The notes beneath the pieces were generated by a model that was given only the letters and a program-made list of their open reading frames with translations, did not search any database and was not told the origin of the DNA. The position numbers were made by a program, and so were the translations under genes. Positions 1-13,600 of a stretch of DNA of 64,000 nt are shown here, piece after piece. The stretch is from Argopecten irradians (Eukaryota > Mollusca > Bivalvia > Pectinida > Pectinidae), in contig NC_091134.1 of the NCBI RefSeq assembly GCF_041381155.1, forward strand, positions 64,402,969 to 64,466,968. The letters are read 5' to 3'. Numbering within the stretch: the stretch's first letter is position 1; each line of letters begins with the position of its first letter.

Positions 1-1325
1 TGCGTTGTTAAAGTATTTCCATTTGTTGCCAAATGATTTTGGACGCAATTAATAGTTGTTTGATTAGGTTTTATGTCATATTAATTAATAGTTTTTATTC
101 GTGCTATGTCTCTTTGCAATAGTGGAATATATTGTCCATTTATAGTGCTATCTCACTGAAACATGCCAGCACATCCCCTCGGTCATTATACTGACAACGG
201 GCAAACTCACTCACTCCCTTTTGTGCTAAAGTGTTTACACCCCAAGTACGAGTAGTGTACGGGAATGAAGTAGTTAGCTGAACGCCAGGTTTGTCCCAGG
301 AAAACTAAATGGAACACGCTGCAGATCTTGCGCTTGAAACCTCTACTTGACAATGTGAACTTGATATGCATACCATATTTCATATGACGCCGGTACCGTT
401 GGGTAGTTTCACATTTATATGTCAAAATCTCTTTGGTCTGTAGTCAGATATCATATTCTGTGGACAGTCAATTAAACTTGCGATTTCTTATTGCTATATA
501 CAATTGTAGTGTATATAAACCTCAAGCTTCATAAAACATAATTATGTACAAAAATGACATGGAGTATTGTAATATTTTTTATGAGTTCTAAAACGTGAGG
601 TTATATTTATTTACCGAAATATTGACTGGTATATATAGGAATGTATGCCGTAACGCTATGGAATCCATATAATACATGTACTACAGAATATGTGTGTTGA
701 GGCCGCGAATTAGTTAGTTGTGGTACTGTGACCAAATAAAGCTGAGAATAGCTTTTTGTTTGCAAACAAAGCCTTAACAATTATTATATAGCAGACGCAT
801 GTTTCGGTACGACCCCGGTCATCCTGTAAACATGTTCTCCTATGTCGTTTTTATTGACGAGATGACGAGGAGAATAAAATATAACACTATGCATATACAA
901 GATAAATGAGCAGCATATAGTGTGTTGATAAGAATATAGTGATATAACATTAATAAAATTGTCTCTCTATTCTGTGTAATGCACATGAAACTGAATGAAA
1001 AACAAGCAATGGGCCTAAAAATCGGTGGAAATGTCTGGATCAAGATGACGTCTATCCTTTGTAAATGACGTCATGCTACGTCATATTTGACGTCATAAAA
1101 TGACGTCGGTTGAAATTTCGGAAGATATTTATTTACGGTCATTTACGTTAATTTAGTCATATATACGCAAATATCAAAATAAAGCAAAATGGGGTCTGGT
1201 ATTTTTGAGATCGGCCCAATCGGCCATCTGGCACTCTGGAAACCCGAAGATCGGCCCAATCGGCCCTCTGGCACTCTGGAAACCCGAAGATCGGCCCAAA
1301 TCGGCCCTACGGCACTATAAGGGTT
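1..1325. repeat. 1.3-kb repeat, copy 1 (cut by the window edge)
   Basis: It is repeated in direct orientation at 4266-5604 with only scattered differences and small indels. It contains a ~40-bp tandem repeat (GATCGGCCCAATCGGCCC... ending CTGGAAACCCGAA) at about 1208-1312 and a cluster of TGACGTCA-like motifs at 1047-1108. No open coding region is visible. The element class is not recognised. Confidence 0.85.
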
Positions 1326-2714
1326 AAACACATTATATACCGTGTGCACATAAGTCAAATTTACAAATAGTATGCATTCGCTTCATCATTATGGAATTCG
1401 TGCATTTTAATGATATTTTGATCCGTCTAAACAGCTCTATAAATATAGAGTATACACAAATAGGTTAATACTACCCCGTAATTAACTGTAATTAACTATA
1501 AGTTGTGTGTTCTTTCGTCGGTCATATGAGGGCAGATACTGTGTTCTGGTTTAGCTTACCATACTATATATGTAGTCAGTGTGTCCTCTAGCCACGATAC
1601 TAGACTTTGACATCCGTGGTCCCTGCGAATAAGACAGACAAAAACACTAATAGTTAATTAAATTATTTATTCATTTACATCGAGTAATTAACGTAATATC
1701 ATAAAACAATTGATAATTTTCATGCCTGAAAATATCACGTTAAATCAATATTGAAAATTTATATCTATCCATAAATATCATGTTTATAAAATATTAACTA
1801 AAAAAACGGTTACCAAACAATAGAAGTCAGCAAAGACAGGAAAGAAAACTTTAAAACTGAAAAAGAAAAAAAAAATACAATTTACCATCCAAGTTTATAA
1901 AGTATGATTTCTGTTTAGATTACAACGTTAAGAAAATAGTATTTTCATATCCAAAACGTCATGCAAATCGATTGTGTATCGTACCGTTTAGTGAATAACA
2001 TCAACTTATGACTTGGTTAGCATTCTTCACTAAAAACCTACTGCTTATGGCCTTTCAATGCCGAATTTTTGAATTTGCCAGAAATGACGTAATAATTGAT
2101 GACGCCAAAAATTGATGACGCGACATAAATAGGCTCGTCGAGAGTGATCACGTCAAAGATATTGAGGCGCGATTTGCCGATGGAAGTGACGTCGAACGTG
2201 TGTGATTTATGGATTTTCACCGAACGTTCGGATCCAAAAGAAAAATAGATATCTGCAAACACTAATAAATAATCGTAAACTTATTTTATTCCATAACATT
2301 AAGCGGTCGGATATATGCAAATTCCAATACATTTATGAAATAAAATAAGTACTGATCCAATTCCTCGCACATCTATATTGATCATGTACACGCACATGTA
2401 CCTGTACAACCACATAATCATTGTTCAATACGTTGAATGTATTGAACACGTACTGTTAGGCACTTAGATAGTGTCGATGCATACTGGGCAATATACCGTG
2501 CCAAAAGTATTCGGCCACGTCATTTTTATATATTTCATGCATGGGACAAATTTTAATCAATTTTCATGGGTTGATTTCCCATTTTCGAGCGACAGTAGCA
2601 AAATTACAGACAGATTGCTTATAGTTATAATTAGAATAATTTTCGATTGGTAATTTCAGGACATACAGTTTAGCACGCTGATTTAAACCCCGATTGAGGA
2701 CTTCCTGTGTCATC

Positions 2715-2923
2715 TCATCCTCGATACTTTAGGGGCTCCGATCCATGCCCGAGCCATGTAAAGGTACACTGAGGTTGGCTGTGTGGCGTTGGTGTTTGGC
2801 GTCGCTCTCTTTGTAGTCTTCATAGGAAATGTTTGCACGCCTGTGATTGGTTCAGCTTACTATGAAAGAGTCCAGGGGTGTAGAGATCGTAAGTGATCGG
2901 AACCCCTGGAGTATCGAGGATGG
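2715..2923. mobile_element. MITE with ATCCTCGATACT termini
   Basis: About 210 bp. The left end reads CATCCTCGATACTTTAGGGG and the right end is close to its reverse complement (CCCCTGGAGTATCGAGGATG). There is no coding capacity. Confidence 0.75.
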
Positions 2924-3155
2924 TGCTATCTTAGTGACGCACTTTATATATTAGTTATGAAGGATGATCTTGAATGGACTCCTCTTTCCAACGGTAGTAC
3001 CATTTTGGCACTTATTGTATGTTTATTGTGTTCATGTTGTTGTTATTTGTTTAGCTATAGAATTACATGTGTAATAGTAAAAGTGTTAATAAAGTTGAAT
3101 TGAATTGAATTGTAATAATACCCTCTCGAAAAATGATTACTTAGCCGCCAAAACC

Positions 3156-3262
3156 ACAGGGACCTGGCACGATTTTTTTAACAGTATACATATATATATT
3201 ATAGTATCTATAATATATATATATGTAAACTGTTGGTTAAAAAAATCGTGCCAGGTCTCTGT
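3156..3262. repeat. Foldback/hairpin with an AT core
   Basis: The left arm ACAGGGACCTGGCACGATTT and the right arm AAATCGTGCCAGGTCTCTGT pair with one mismatch, then continue through T/A tracts into an ATATAT core. It is a near-complete palindrome of ~107 bp and probably a short MITE. Confidence 0.85.
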
Positions 3263-4265
3263 GTCTAAAACTTGGTGTGGTGGATGTTTTTGTCTCGGGA
3301 AGTTTTTCTCCCTTCTCGTGTACAGGTAGAATATGAACTTCACTGTTTTTTGTTTTAATCTAGAACCCTAAGACCTCTAGAAATGGTCTATGGACACTCG
3401 GGTGGGTCCAAGTTGATATAAACTTTAACTTATTCTCGGACCCCTGTGCTCCCGGCCTCAGACCAAACACGTGTTTAACTTGTCTTGGACATCGGTTTCT
3501 CGGTAATATTCAGCAGATTGATAAATCAACAAGAGGTTCCACTAAAACATGATGGATCAATTAAAGAAATTAGATGTTACGGGTCTGTCTATATTATTAA
3601 TGTACATTATGTACGCGCTGATCATTATTCAGTTAATATTTTCAGTGATCTTTTCCCACATGTTTTGTTTTCTCTTTCTGCCCACTAAGGTTGGAACATT
3701 ATGCCGATTGATATTTTAATTTTGGATGAAATATGCAATAGTCGGAACGATACATCTCCCAATATTAGCACGACGGTCTGCAAATAGGCCATCTTTATGA
3801 GACTGCCTGTCTGTTGCACTAAGTATACATTGTATATATGTTGCTAACAACGGATGATTTTGGAACGGCGGTCACTAGTTTCTGTGCTGTTTTTAACGGA
3901 TATATTTTGCTTTAGATATTGGCAGTGGAAATATTCCGTTATGTATATGTAATTATGTATATGCAGTGACCTTATACTGTAGTGATATGTGTTTGTAGGG
4001 GATAGTACCATTGGAAACCCATACCAGTGTCTAACCGGTGATGGGGGATAGCCTAGCTATATGTACGATTTTATATGCAGTTTCACTCGCAGCTCTTGAA
4101 CCCTCTCTTTGCAGTGCTCTTTGGCATTCTAATCCTCGACATAAATTTCTGGACAAGACTGACTTCAGAAAAGTGCTCCTATATTCCGCGAAGTGCATCT
4201 TCTTACGAAGAATCTCGAGGATATATTCTTTATTCCTAGAAGTTTCTGTATTTTTTTACCGTAAA

Positions 4266-5604
4266 TGCGTTGTTAATGTATTTCCATTTGTTGCCAAATT
4301 ATTTTGGGCGCAATTAATAGTTGTTTGATCAGGTTTTATGTCATATTAATTCATAGTTTTTATTCAAACTATGTCTCTTTGCTATAGTGGAATCTCTTGT
4401 CCATTTATAGTGCTATCTCACTGAAACATGCCGGCAGAGACACATCCCCTCGGTCATTATACTGACAACGGGCAAACTCACTCACTCCCTTTTATGCTAA
4501 AGTGTTTACACCCCAAGTACGAGTAGTGTACGGGAATGAAGTAGTAAGCTGAACGCCAGGTTTGTCCCAGGAAAACTAAATGGAACACCTGCAGATCTTA
4601 CACTTGAAACCTCTACTTGACAGTGTGAACTTGATATGCATACCATATTTCATATGACGCCGGTACCGTAGGGTAGTTTCACATTTATATGTCAAAATCT
4701 CTTTGGTCTGTAGTCAGATATCATATTCTGTGGACAGTCAATTAAACTTACGATTTCTTATTGATATACATGTATACAATTGTAGTGTATATTAAACCTC
4801 AAGCTTCATAAAACATAATTATGTACAAAAATGACATGGACATGCAGTATTGTAATATTTTTTTATGAGTTCTAAAACGTGAGGTTATATTTATTTACCG
4901 AAATATTGACTGGTATATATATATATAGGAATGTATGCCGTTAACGATATGGAATCCATATATAATACATGTACTATAGAATATGTGTGTTAAGGCCGCG
5001 AATTAGTTAGTTGTGGTACTGTGACCAACTAAAGCTGAGAATAGCTTTTTCTTTGCAAACAAAGCCTTAACAATTATTATATAGCAGACGCATGGTTCGG
5101 TACGACCCCGGTCATCCCGTAAACATGTTCTCCTTTGTCGTTTTTATTGACGAGATGACGAGGAGAATAAAATATAACACTAAGCATATACAAGATAAAT
5201 GAGCAGCATAGTGTATTGATAAGAATATAGTGATATAACATTAATAAAATTGTCTCTCTATTCTGTGTAATGCGCATGAAACTGAATGAAAAACAAGTGA
5301 TAGGCCTAAAAATAGGTGGAAATGTCTGGATCAAGATGACGTCTACCCTTTGTAAATGACGTCATGCTACGTCATAAATGACGTCGGTTGAAATTTCGGA
5401 AGATATTTGTTTACGGTCATTTACGTTAATTCAGTCATATATACGCAAATATCAAAATAAAGCAAAATGGGGTCTGGTATTTTTAAGATTGGCCTAATCG
5501 GCCCTCTGGCACTCTGGAAACACGAAGATCGGCCCAATCGGCCCTCTGGCACTCTGGAAACCCGAAGATCGGCCCAAATCGGCCCTACGGCACTATAAGG
5601 GTTA
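4266..5604. repeat. 1.3-kb repeat, copy 2
   Basis: Direct copy of 1-1325 that ends at the same GGCACTATAAGGGTTA point; the sequences beyond both copies are unrelated. The spacing of 4265 bp with an unrelated interior could be two dispersed insertions or two long direct repeats flanking 1326-4265. Confidence 0.85.
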
Positions 5605-6768
5605 AAAATCCAGATTAGAAACGTGAATAAGTCAACAATAACCATGTAACATTGATACTACACTTACTAGTCTGTCAGTTTCATCACAGTTTGACCTGGT
5701 ATATGTCCTTGAACCTTTGTCACTCTTAAAAGGTGAGCAGACCATGGACGTAGATAACTTATAAATCATTGAGCAGACGAATCAGTATTTTTCTTCAGTT
5801 ACAAAACGCCATTAAAAGTTTGAGCTTCTTACTTTACTTCGGAATAAAGGTAATTATTTGCATCCCGAAAAAAAACCATGACACTATGTCCTCTATGGAA
5901 TGAAGTACTCTGTGCAGACAACAGCAAAAAATAGTTAATACATATATTGTGTAATTCAGACACCGATTAAATATCAATTATTTTCCAAGTGACAAATATT
6001 GTTTATGCTCTGACAGCGAATATAATGGCTTTCACATTACTTTTTTAATTTGTTTGTGGCAGGGCAGTCCACTACTACCCAGGCATCCTGCAAAAGTAAG
6101 CAGGTCACCCGGGGGTGTCCTGTGCCCCATGAAGAAATTAATCCAAGATGTAACTTGGGAGCCTGTAGCTACCCAGGCTCATTATTTTCCTTACTCATTA
6201 GTTTAAGGCATAAGCTTCTATGTGTTTAGTTTAATATATATTCATTATAATAGATTAGTAAAAGTAAAGTTTTACACTTTGCATATTAATTATTTTGTGA
6301 TATAAAAACCCATTGTAATGATGTAAATACAAATATCATTTTCTCACAAATGCAAAGATTTGAATAAGCTGTTAATTCTAAGTTATATGAACTAATTATA
6401 TATTCATAGAAACATCGAATTTTAAAAAGTTTTGTAAAAATACAGTAATTTTTGTGTAAGGGGAAATAACCCAATTTTCTTTCCATTCACGAAATACTTC
6501 TTATCAAAGGGAGACAATTCAATTAACCCCTTCAATAAGATATCTTTAAAAAGATTGGAAACAGGCTGGTATGAACCAGCTATTCTCGGAGAAAACTTTG
6601 ACACAAGTTTAAGGAAATTCTAAAATATCAGTTAATTACAAATACCATGAGCAATTATGATATGTGTTATACTTTGTTGCTCACAAATTATGAGTTTCTC
6701 AAACCTTTTTATGATGAAATTTTTGCAAACGATGAATAGGAACATTTTAAAATAATCATAATGAACGC
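5605..6768. other. AT-rich non-coding DNA with a decayed MITE copy
   Basis: About 5775-6025 is a degraded copy of the element intact at 9687-10049 (shared TTTTTCTTCAGTTACAAAA, AGTTTGAGCTTCTTACTTTA and GCATCCCGAAAAAA). The rest shows nothing recognisable. Confidence 0.6.
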
Positions 6769-6769
6769 T

Positions 6770-7005
6770 GTATATGCCCTTGTTAACAGTGAAGATTAAT
6801 TTCGCTGTTTTACTGTCTAGCACATTTTATGGAAATTACGTCAAATACAACCTGTATTTTTTGTTGGAAATCATAAAGTGCACCACAATAAACAAATATC
6901 AACACAAAAATAGCATATTTAAAATCTGTTTTTATCACCTTTAATATCACTGCACCAGACAGTAAAACAGCGAAATTAATCTTCACTGTTAACAAGGACA
7001 TATAC
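6770..7005. mobile_element. Foldback element with ~49-bp inverted arms
   Basis: 6770-6818 and 6957-7005 are inverted copies with a few mismatches near the outer edge. They contain GTTAACAGTGAAGATTAATT and its complement and surround a 138-bp spacer. The near-identity of the arms suggests recent origin or gene conversion. Confidence 0.85.
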
Positions 7006-7037
7006 AATCAATACACAGTTTAAACATTATATTAAAG

Positions 7038-7900
7038 AACAAGGACATAGTCATTCAGATCCCCCGCCAATGGAGATATCAAAGCTGAAGTAAGTTTGAT
7101 TGTGGAGACTTATGCGTATGAAAAAAAACCCCAGGAAAAAGCACAAAAAGTGAAAACCTTTAAAATGATATTTTCAGCAATGTTTCCATGGTTACAGGAA
7201 AAAGCACAAAAAGTGAAAACCTTAAAATAGCAAAAGGCACTACTAGACCATAAGACTAATGTGCCTATGGAGTTCCGTGCATATATCTCAACCGGTTTTC
7301 CAGTTATGCTGCGGAAAAGAACCTGGTACAAAAATAAGTTATTTTCAGCAATGTTTCCTTGGTTACGGAAAAAGTGCAAAATATGAAAACCTAAAAATAG
7401 CAAAAGGCACTACTAGACCATAAGATCAATGTGTCTATGAAGTTCTGTGGAAATATCTCTTCTGGTTTTAGAGTTGTGCTCCGGAAACAATTCTTACACA
7501 AAAATCTGCCATTTTCCGCAATGTTTCCATGGTTACAGAAAAAAGTACAAAAAGTGAAAACCTTAAAATAGCAAAAGGCACTACTAGACCACAAGACCAA
7601 TGTGTCTATGAAGTTTCGTGGAAATATCTCTTCTGGTTTTAGAGTTATGCTACGGAATCGAACCTGGTACAAAAATATGATATTTTCAACAATGTTTCCA
7701 TGGTTACAGAAAAAATGCAAAACATGAAAACCTAAAAATAGCAAAAGGCACTACTTGACCATAAGACCAGTGTGTGTATGAAGTTTCGTGGAAATATCTT
7801 TATTGGTTTTAGAATTATGCTCCGGAAACCATTCGAACAGACGGATGGACGGACGGAACCCATTTGTATATCCCCCGCCAACTTCGTTGGGCGGGAGATA
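7038..7900. mobile_element. Tandem-array element, family B
   Basis: It starts AACAAGGACATAG, contains about five diverged ~155-160 bp units (each with GTTTCCATGGTTAC and GCAAAAGGCACTACTAGACC) and ends in a GGACGG tract followed by a hairpin (GCCAACTTCGTTGG type, GAA/TTC triloop). The same family appears in opposite orientation at 49393-50684. Its architecture resembles non-autonomous Helentron-associated (HINE/pearl-type) elements of bivalves; that class assignment is inferred. Confidence 0.8.
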
Positions 7901-9686
7901 ACAAAGATGACACTTGTTATTCCTGATTTTTTTTTGTATTGTTGCATCATCTTGGGCATTCAGCATAAAATTTCTTATGTTATTGTGTTTTTGAAACTTA
8001 CAAATTTTGTTAGGGAAAGGTAATGGGCCTTTAAAGACTCACTTCCTTTCCGAAATGGCTTTTTAATTTTTTTTTAATGGGAATGTAAAACAAAATTGAT
8101 AATTTTGTATACTAGAGTCACAAAAGTGAAATGACTCCAAATACTGCAGCGATTGTAGTAGGAAATATAAAACAGAAACACAATGTTCAATATTATGCTT
8201 TTTTATTCAGCTACACTAACAAATGTTTACACATTCATTATACAAATTTTTAATTTACCAATAAGATATCCAGTACAACACTGTTTGGATGAAAAAATGA
8301 AATCCAATACTTTTTTAACAGAAATGATTATGAACACATAACAAGAGAAGTGAATTTAGTCAAACAATTTATTCTCTTGGTATCTTTATATGTTATTTTG
8401 TTACATTATTTAGTTTTGTATCAGATATAGCCTTAATATTAAAGAAATGTCGAATCAGTTTTACAATGTAAATGTAATTCTTATGGTGATATTTCATACA
8501 AATACATACTTTTATACTGACATGTGGGTACAGGTACTTCATAAAACGATACATGTTTTGTAATTCTTGTCATAAATTTAAACCTTGATATAATATTCAT
8601 CATCATTTTCTTAATATATTTGCGGTCATTATATATTTCATCATTCATGTATTACGGGAGAAGACGGACTATAAGTTATTCAACTTGTGTCTGATCCCAT
8701 TTGTATATATGCAAATAAAATATGTTTAAATCAAATCTTGGTATCTATTATCTATGAATATTCCTCCATTTGATAAAACAAATTACTGTTTGGACTTGTA
8801 ATTTGGGACAAACTAAATATATCTTTCCATACATGTAAAATTTAAAGATAACTTGGCATTTCTGGTTTGTAAAGTTATTTTCGAGGGTCAAATAAAGTGC
8901 GAAGATAAAAATAATCTTTATATACTAAAAGTGGATAGGATTATGATGCATAATGCCTACAATAAATCTGTGTTCTAAGCCAGTGATTACTGAATGGCAA
9001 CATTTCAGGTCTCCAAAATTTAATGTTTTGCTCACCACAGCTTACAAAATGAAAACTCAGAAGATCCTTTAAAAATGTATGGCATTTTCAAGATATCCAA
9101 ATAATGTTAGCAAAGTAAGAGTAGTGTCATTTAATCCTACCGTTGGAGATTTTGACATTGTATTTTGATGTCACACCAGAATGTGGGACTATTTGTCCTC
9201 AGCCTATGTAATTTTAGTATTTCCAAACCTGTATACTGAATACTTACTATGATGTGTATAATAAAGTATTATACTTATGTGATAATGGAGGGGAAGCATC
9301 TCTTTTAACAAAATACATACTAAACATACAATAATACACACTGTTGGGGTTTCATAACAATATATAAAGATGGAAAAGTACATCCTCAGCTACAGGGAAG
9401 ACTTTAAATCATCGTTATTAACCAAACTTAAAACTAGTTGTTAAATGGTAAATGGAAGGGAATTCATTTACTGCCAGTATTTTCATATGATTTTATAAAC
9501 TACAGATGTTTTTTCCAAAACCCTGACACTAAAATTATCATCATTAAATGATGTAATAATATTTTTTTCAACCATGTCACATACATTGCACTTAAAATTT
9601 CCTCTGCAACAGGAAATTATGAAAATAAACACCAGGACTTTCACATGTCGTTAAACTACAGGTAGTTGTTTTTTTCCAGTTTGTCA
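7901..9686. other. AT-rich DNA downstream of FAM76
   Basis: No gene or clear repeat. A minus-strand AATAAA at 8202-8207 could end a very long FAM76 3' UTR, but nothing in the sequence proves transcription this far. Confidence 0.35.
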
Positions 9687-10049
9687 TTAAAGATGCTCCA
9701 CCGCTGACAAATGGTATTTTTTCACTATCAAAAACAGGAGCAGACTATTTAGTATTTTTCTTCAGTTAAAAAATTACTTACTTTATACCATTACCACCAT
9801 TGAAAAGTTTGAGCTTCTAATTTTACTTCAAGTTAAAAATATGAAAAATAATTAATTGCATCCCGAAAAAATTCCGTGTCACTATATCCAATATGGAATG
9901 CAGTACTGATTGCGCATGACCAAAGGCGAAATAAATTATTTTATATTATTTTTTTGTGTTAATTAGACATATATATACACGATTAAACACCAATTATTGT
10001 TGAAATGATGAATACCATTTATGCTCTGTCGGCGGTGGAGCATCTTTAA
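9687..10049. mobile_element. 363-bp MITE with TTAAAGATGCTCCACCGC termini, intact
   Basis: The terminal inverted repeats TTAAAGATGCTCCACCGCTG and GGCGGTGGAGCATCTTTAA bound an AT-rich core without coding capacity. A second copy (26785-30083) is split by another transposon, and a decayed copy lies near 5775-6025. TTAA at both ends could be part of the repeat or a target duplication. Confidence 0.85.
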
Positions 10050-12917
10050 TATATTTATAACAGATAATGTAAATGTGCAAAATTATAATTATTCAATCAA
10101 TTTTGTGCTAAAATTTGATTATGCCAATTAAGTATATACAGTATTAGATTCATATAGGAAAACTATAAGAGGCCTTATTAGATTTATCCTCTAATCCTCA
10201 AGTTCTTCCCATACAGTAAAGCAAATATAAATGGAGACATTAAAACAAGGGAGACAATTGATACATCAAGGCCATTTGGTAACAGAACTTGCCATAAACA
10301 TGTACCATGTGGTGTATGAAGTATGAATGTAATATGTCTTAATGAAAAAGTTCACAGGAATGACCTGTCAGTTTTTAAATCTACAATGTCATGTAATAAA
10401 ATTCTCAGATATAAGAAAGACTTTACTCTTAAAATTACTCCAGCATAATGTTATTAAAAGGTAAATAAAATAGACATCTACCAATATCTTTGACATAAAA
10501 ACAATTTCATAAAAAAATGTTCATCCTTAAAAGTTCAGTTTAAAAAGGTGTCATATTTAAATTTGTTCAAAACAATTTAATAAACATATATATGTATGCA
10601 GTAATTCCAATACACAAAGCAAAATGATTGAATGTACATGTACTACTGCTGTACTGTCAAAACATTAAATTTTGATATCTAAAATTTCAGCTTTGTTTGA
10701 ACTGAAAGAATTTAAGGAAAAGGAAAATTCAAAAATCTAAAACATATCACTTAGAGTCAGGGTTTATGATATGCCATTTAAATATTTCCAAACATCAAAC
10801 TTTTATTTACATGAAATACATTATAATACATTTGTATGTACATTCCTTCCTCTTTATACATTTCTGTGTGAGGGCACATTAACAATATTAATGTATATTT
10901 ACTCTTCTATACACAAATAACTTATGCCATATCTTCATATGTACATTTTTAAAAATTTGATATATTTTTTTTTAAACCAGATATTTTTTTCATGGAAAAT
11001 GCATATGAATATATTCCATTATGTTGAAATAAGCATTACAAGTGGTACAAACCTTAAAACGACAGATAAAATCAATAATAAGGTTGACATGAAATTTTGA
11101 ACACTCAATGAAATATTAACAGATACAGAGGTAGTTAACATCTCGAATCAATATTGAACTGTACCAGGGCACTATACATGGGATGACTACTGAGCAAATT
11201 ATCACTAATGACCAGATAATAGCTGAAAAATTCTTGGTATGACAAAATCGTGGTAAATATCAATTGTAAGCAGCAAAAAGCAGTGATATTAAACTGTGAA
11301 GAACTTTAGACATCAAGTCTGTAGTGCATGAAACTGATAAGATCATATTGCTAGGTTTAAATTAATGTCAAATATGCTCATAAAAGCCATGTCAAAGCTT
11401 TCAATTAAATTATAGAAAACATACTTATTTTAGCAATAGGTTTATTTCAATGCTTTCGCAGAGTTGTTGAAGTTCTAATTACTGTATAGCGCTATATATT
11501 TTGTAAAGGTATTTCTGGTATTGAATAACCTAATTGCACTAATTTATATCCGCAATAATAATAAATAATTACAGTTTTCCGCGAAAGTAAATTAAGTACA
11601 TTAACAGTAATCTTTTCATGAATCTTCAAATTGTTGACTCTATTTTTTCTACTGTTTTTATTCCTTACATCTGGTATAAGGGCCACAGGAAAATCAGACA
11701 TTCAGCATACATACCCGACATAACTTCTACCCGAACACTGTGGATAGGGGGATGATTTTTGCACATAGGTAATTTAATAACATTTATTGCAAAATCTATA
11801 GCCTTAAGCGCTAAAATCATTGTGAGGGATTTTGTTCCCCATCTAAGACTATTGTATGTTCATATAAAAAGTGTTGTGTTATGTTTTATAACAAAGAACA
11901 CATATACTGTCGTTTATGGTTAATAAACGGCCTTTTTCAATTCATTTCATGTGTTCTAGTTTTATATTAATTTAGGTTGTAGTCTTACAAGCTTGCCATG
12001 GTGAAGGTTGTGTATAATGATGGAATACAGCATGTGATTACCAGAGCCACATCCGATTACTCACAGCCTTTATGTCAGACAATACCTAGGTAACAATTAG
12101 CAGTAGGATTTATAGTCACAACTTAACAGACAATGGCTATAATTTCTTTGCTTATTTTAGATTTTCCGTGTATGCACTCTCACACATTAGAATGCCCATC
12201 ATTAAAACCTATACCTCTTTACTTTTATGTGGCAGTGATTCACTGGGTTTCCATGAATGTAACACAAATGTATCTTGACAATGTTATAAATCTGTAGGGG
12301 AATCACAGTCATGTTACATACTGTGATACAACCTATTTCCTAAACAACAGAAATACGTCTTACGGTATGAAGAATACCGTAAACACAAATATTTTAGTGG
12401 TAATAACAATTTTGTGATTTTCCCATCAAGAACTAAAATATGATTTTGCTTTAAATAGTTTTTTCTATAATTATATCATTGACACACCGGTAGTGTTTAT
12501 TGCAATTGCGCAAATTTCGTCACTGCACAGATGATTAGCATTGAATTACGATTGTGACAAAACAGGCCTAAAATACATTTTCTGCGTATCAAATAAACTA
12601 TGTGATAAATTTATAGAGACTAGTTAGGTAAGATTTTTGGGAGAGGGGGTCACCAATGGTGTTAAAACATGTGACATATAGAGTGTGTATTGTAATTTGG
12701 ATACATTATTAAATTCAACATTATGCAACATATTTTAGCGATACAACCTCCATTGATATTAAACCGAGATCTTACATAATAATAAACATTAAGGATATGA
12801 AAAATTACGCAATAATAGCAGTGCTATAATATATATACATTTAAAATAAACCATCTTGTAACTATTAATTTTGTTTATGACAGGTATAATACAATAATTA
12901 AATAAACAAATTTGGCA
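10050..12917. other. AT-rich non-coding DNA 3' of FAM76
   Basis: No coding sequence or recognised repeat. Minus-strand AATAAA motifs occur (for example 12496-12501) and could be FAM76 poly(A) signals; none is favoured by the sequence. Confidence 0.35.
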
Positions 12918-12949
12918 TCAATATCTATAGCATAAAGGAATATTATATT

Positions 12950-13600
12950 TTCCTTCTTGCACTCTCAATTTGAGGACCTGGTCAATAATTCGTCGTGCTG
13001 TCAAGGATTGCCTAGGCTTTTGCATCATAATCAAGTATTGGTCGGGCCTTTGTGACCTTGAGAAGGATTGGCCGGACCTTTGTATCCTGGTCAAGGATTG
13101 CCTAGGCTTTTGCATCCTTATCAATGAATGATCAGACTTTGTATCCTTGTAATTGATTGGTCTAGCCTTCTTATCCTTGTTAAGGATTGGTTGGGCCTGT
13201 CCTTGTCAAGGATTGGTCAGGCCTTTTTATCCTTGTCAAGGATAGGTCAGGCCTTTGTATCCATGTCAAGGATTGTTCTGACTTTGGCATCCTTATCAAT
13301 GATTGGTCTGCCTTTGTATCCTTGTAATTGATTGGTGGTTGGGCCTGTCCTTGTCAAGGATTGGTTGGGCCTGTCCTTGTTAAGGATTGGTCAGGCCTTT
13401 TTATCCTTGTCAAGGATTGGTTGGGTCTTTTTATCCTTGTCAAGGATTGGTTGAGTCTTTTTATCCTTGTCAAGGATTGGTTGGGTCTTTTTATCCTTGT
13501 CAAGGATTGGTTGGGTCTTTTTATCCTTGTCAAGGATTGGTTGGGTCTTTTTATCCTTGTCAAGGATTGGTCTCGCCTTTGAATCCTAATTTTGTATCCT
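12950..13600. repeat. 30-bp minisatellite downstream of FAM76
   Basis: A regular 30-bp unit (13400-13570 nearly identical; more diverged from 12950). Each unit contains the short palindrome ATCCTTGTCAAGGAT followed by TGGTTGGGTCT. Because 30 is a multiple of three, it leaves spurious open frames on both strands. It lies about 300-940 bp past the FAM76 stop codon, so it may be transcribed in the 3' UTR. Confidence 0.92.

Larger units (their letters stand above)
1326..4265. other. Non-coding segment between the two 1.3-kb repeats
   Basis: No gene is recognisable. It holds a TGACG-rich patch at about 2085-2195, a MITE at 2715-2923, a LINE-like 3' tail ending in GAATT repeats near 3085-3110, and a foldback at 3156-3262, each reported separately where supported. 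Confidence 0.5.

Noticed and set aside
3105..3343. Mirror-image open frames on both strands
   Set aside because: They are caused by the palindrome at 3156-3262.
13400..13590. CRISPR-like array
   Set aside because: The 30-bp repeats are contiguous with no unique spacers, and the genome is animal.
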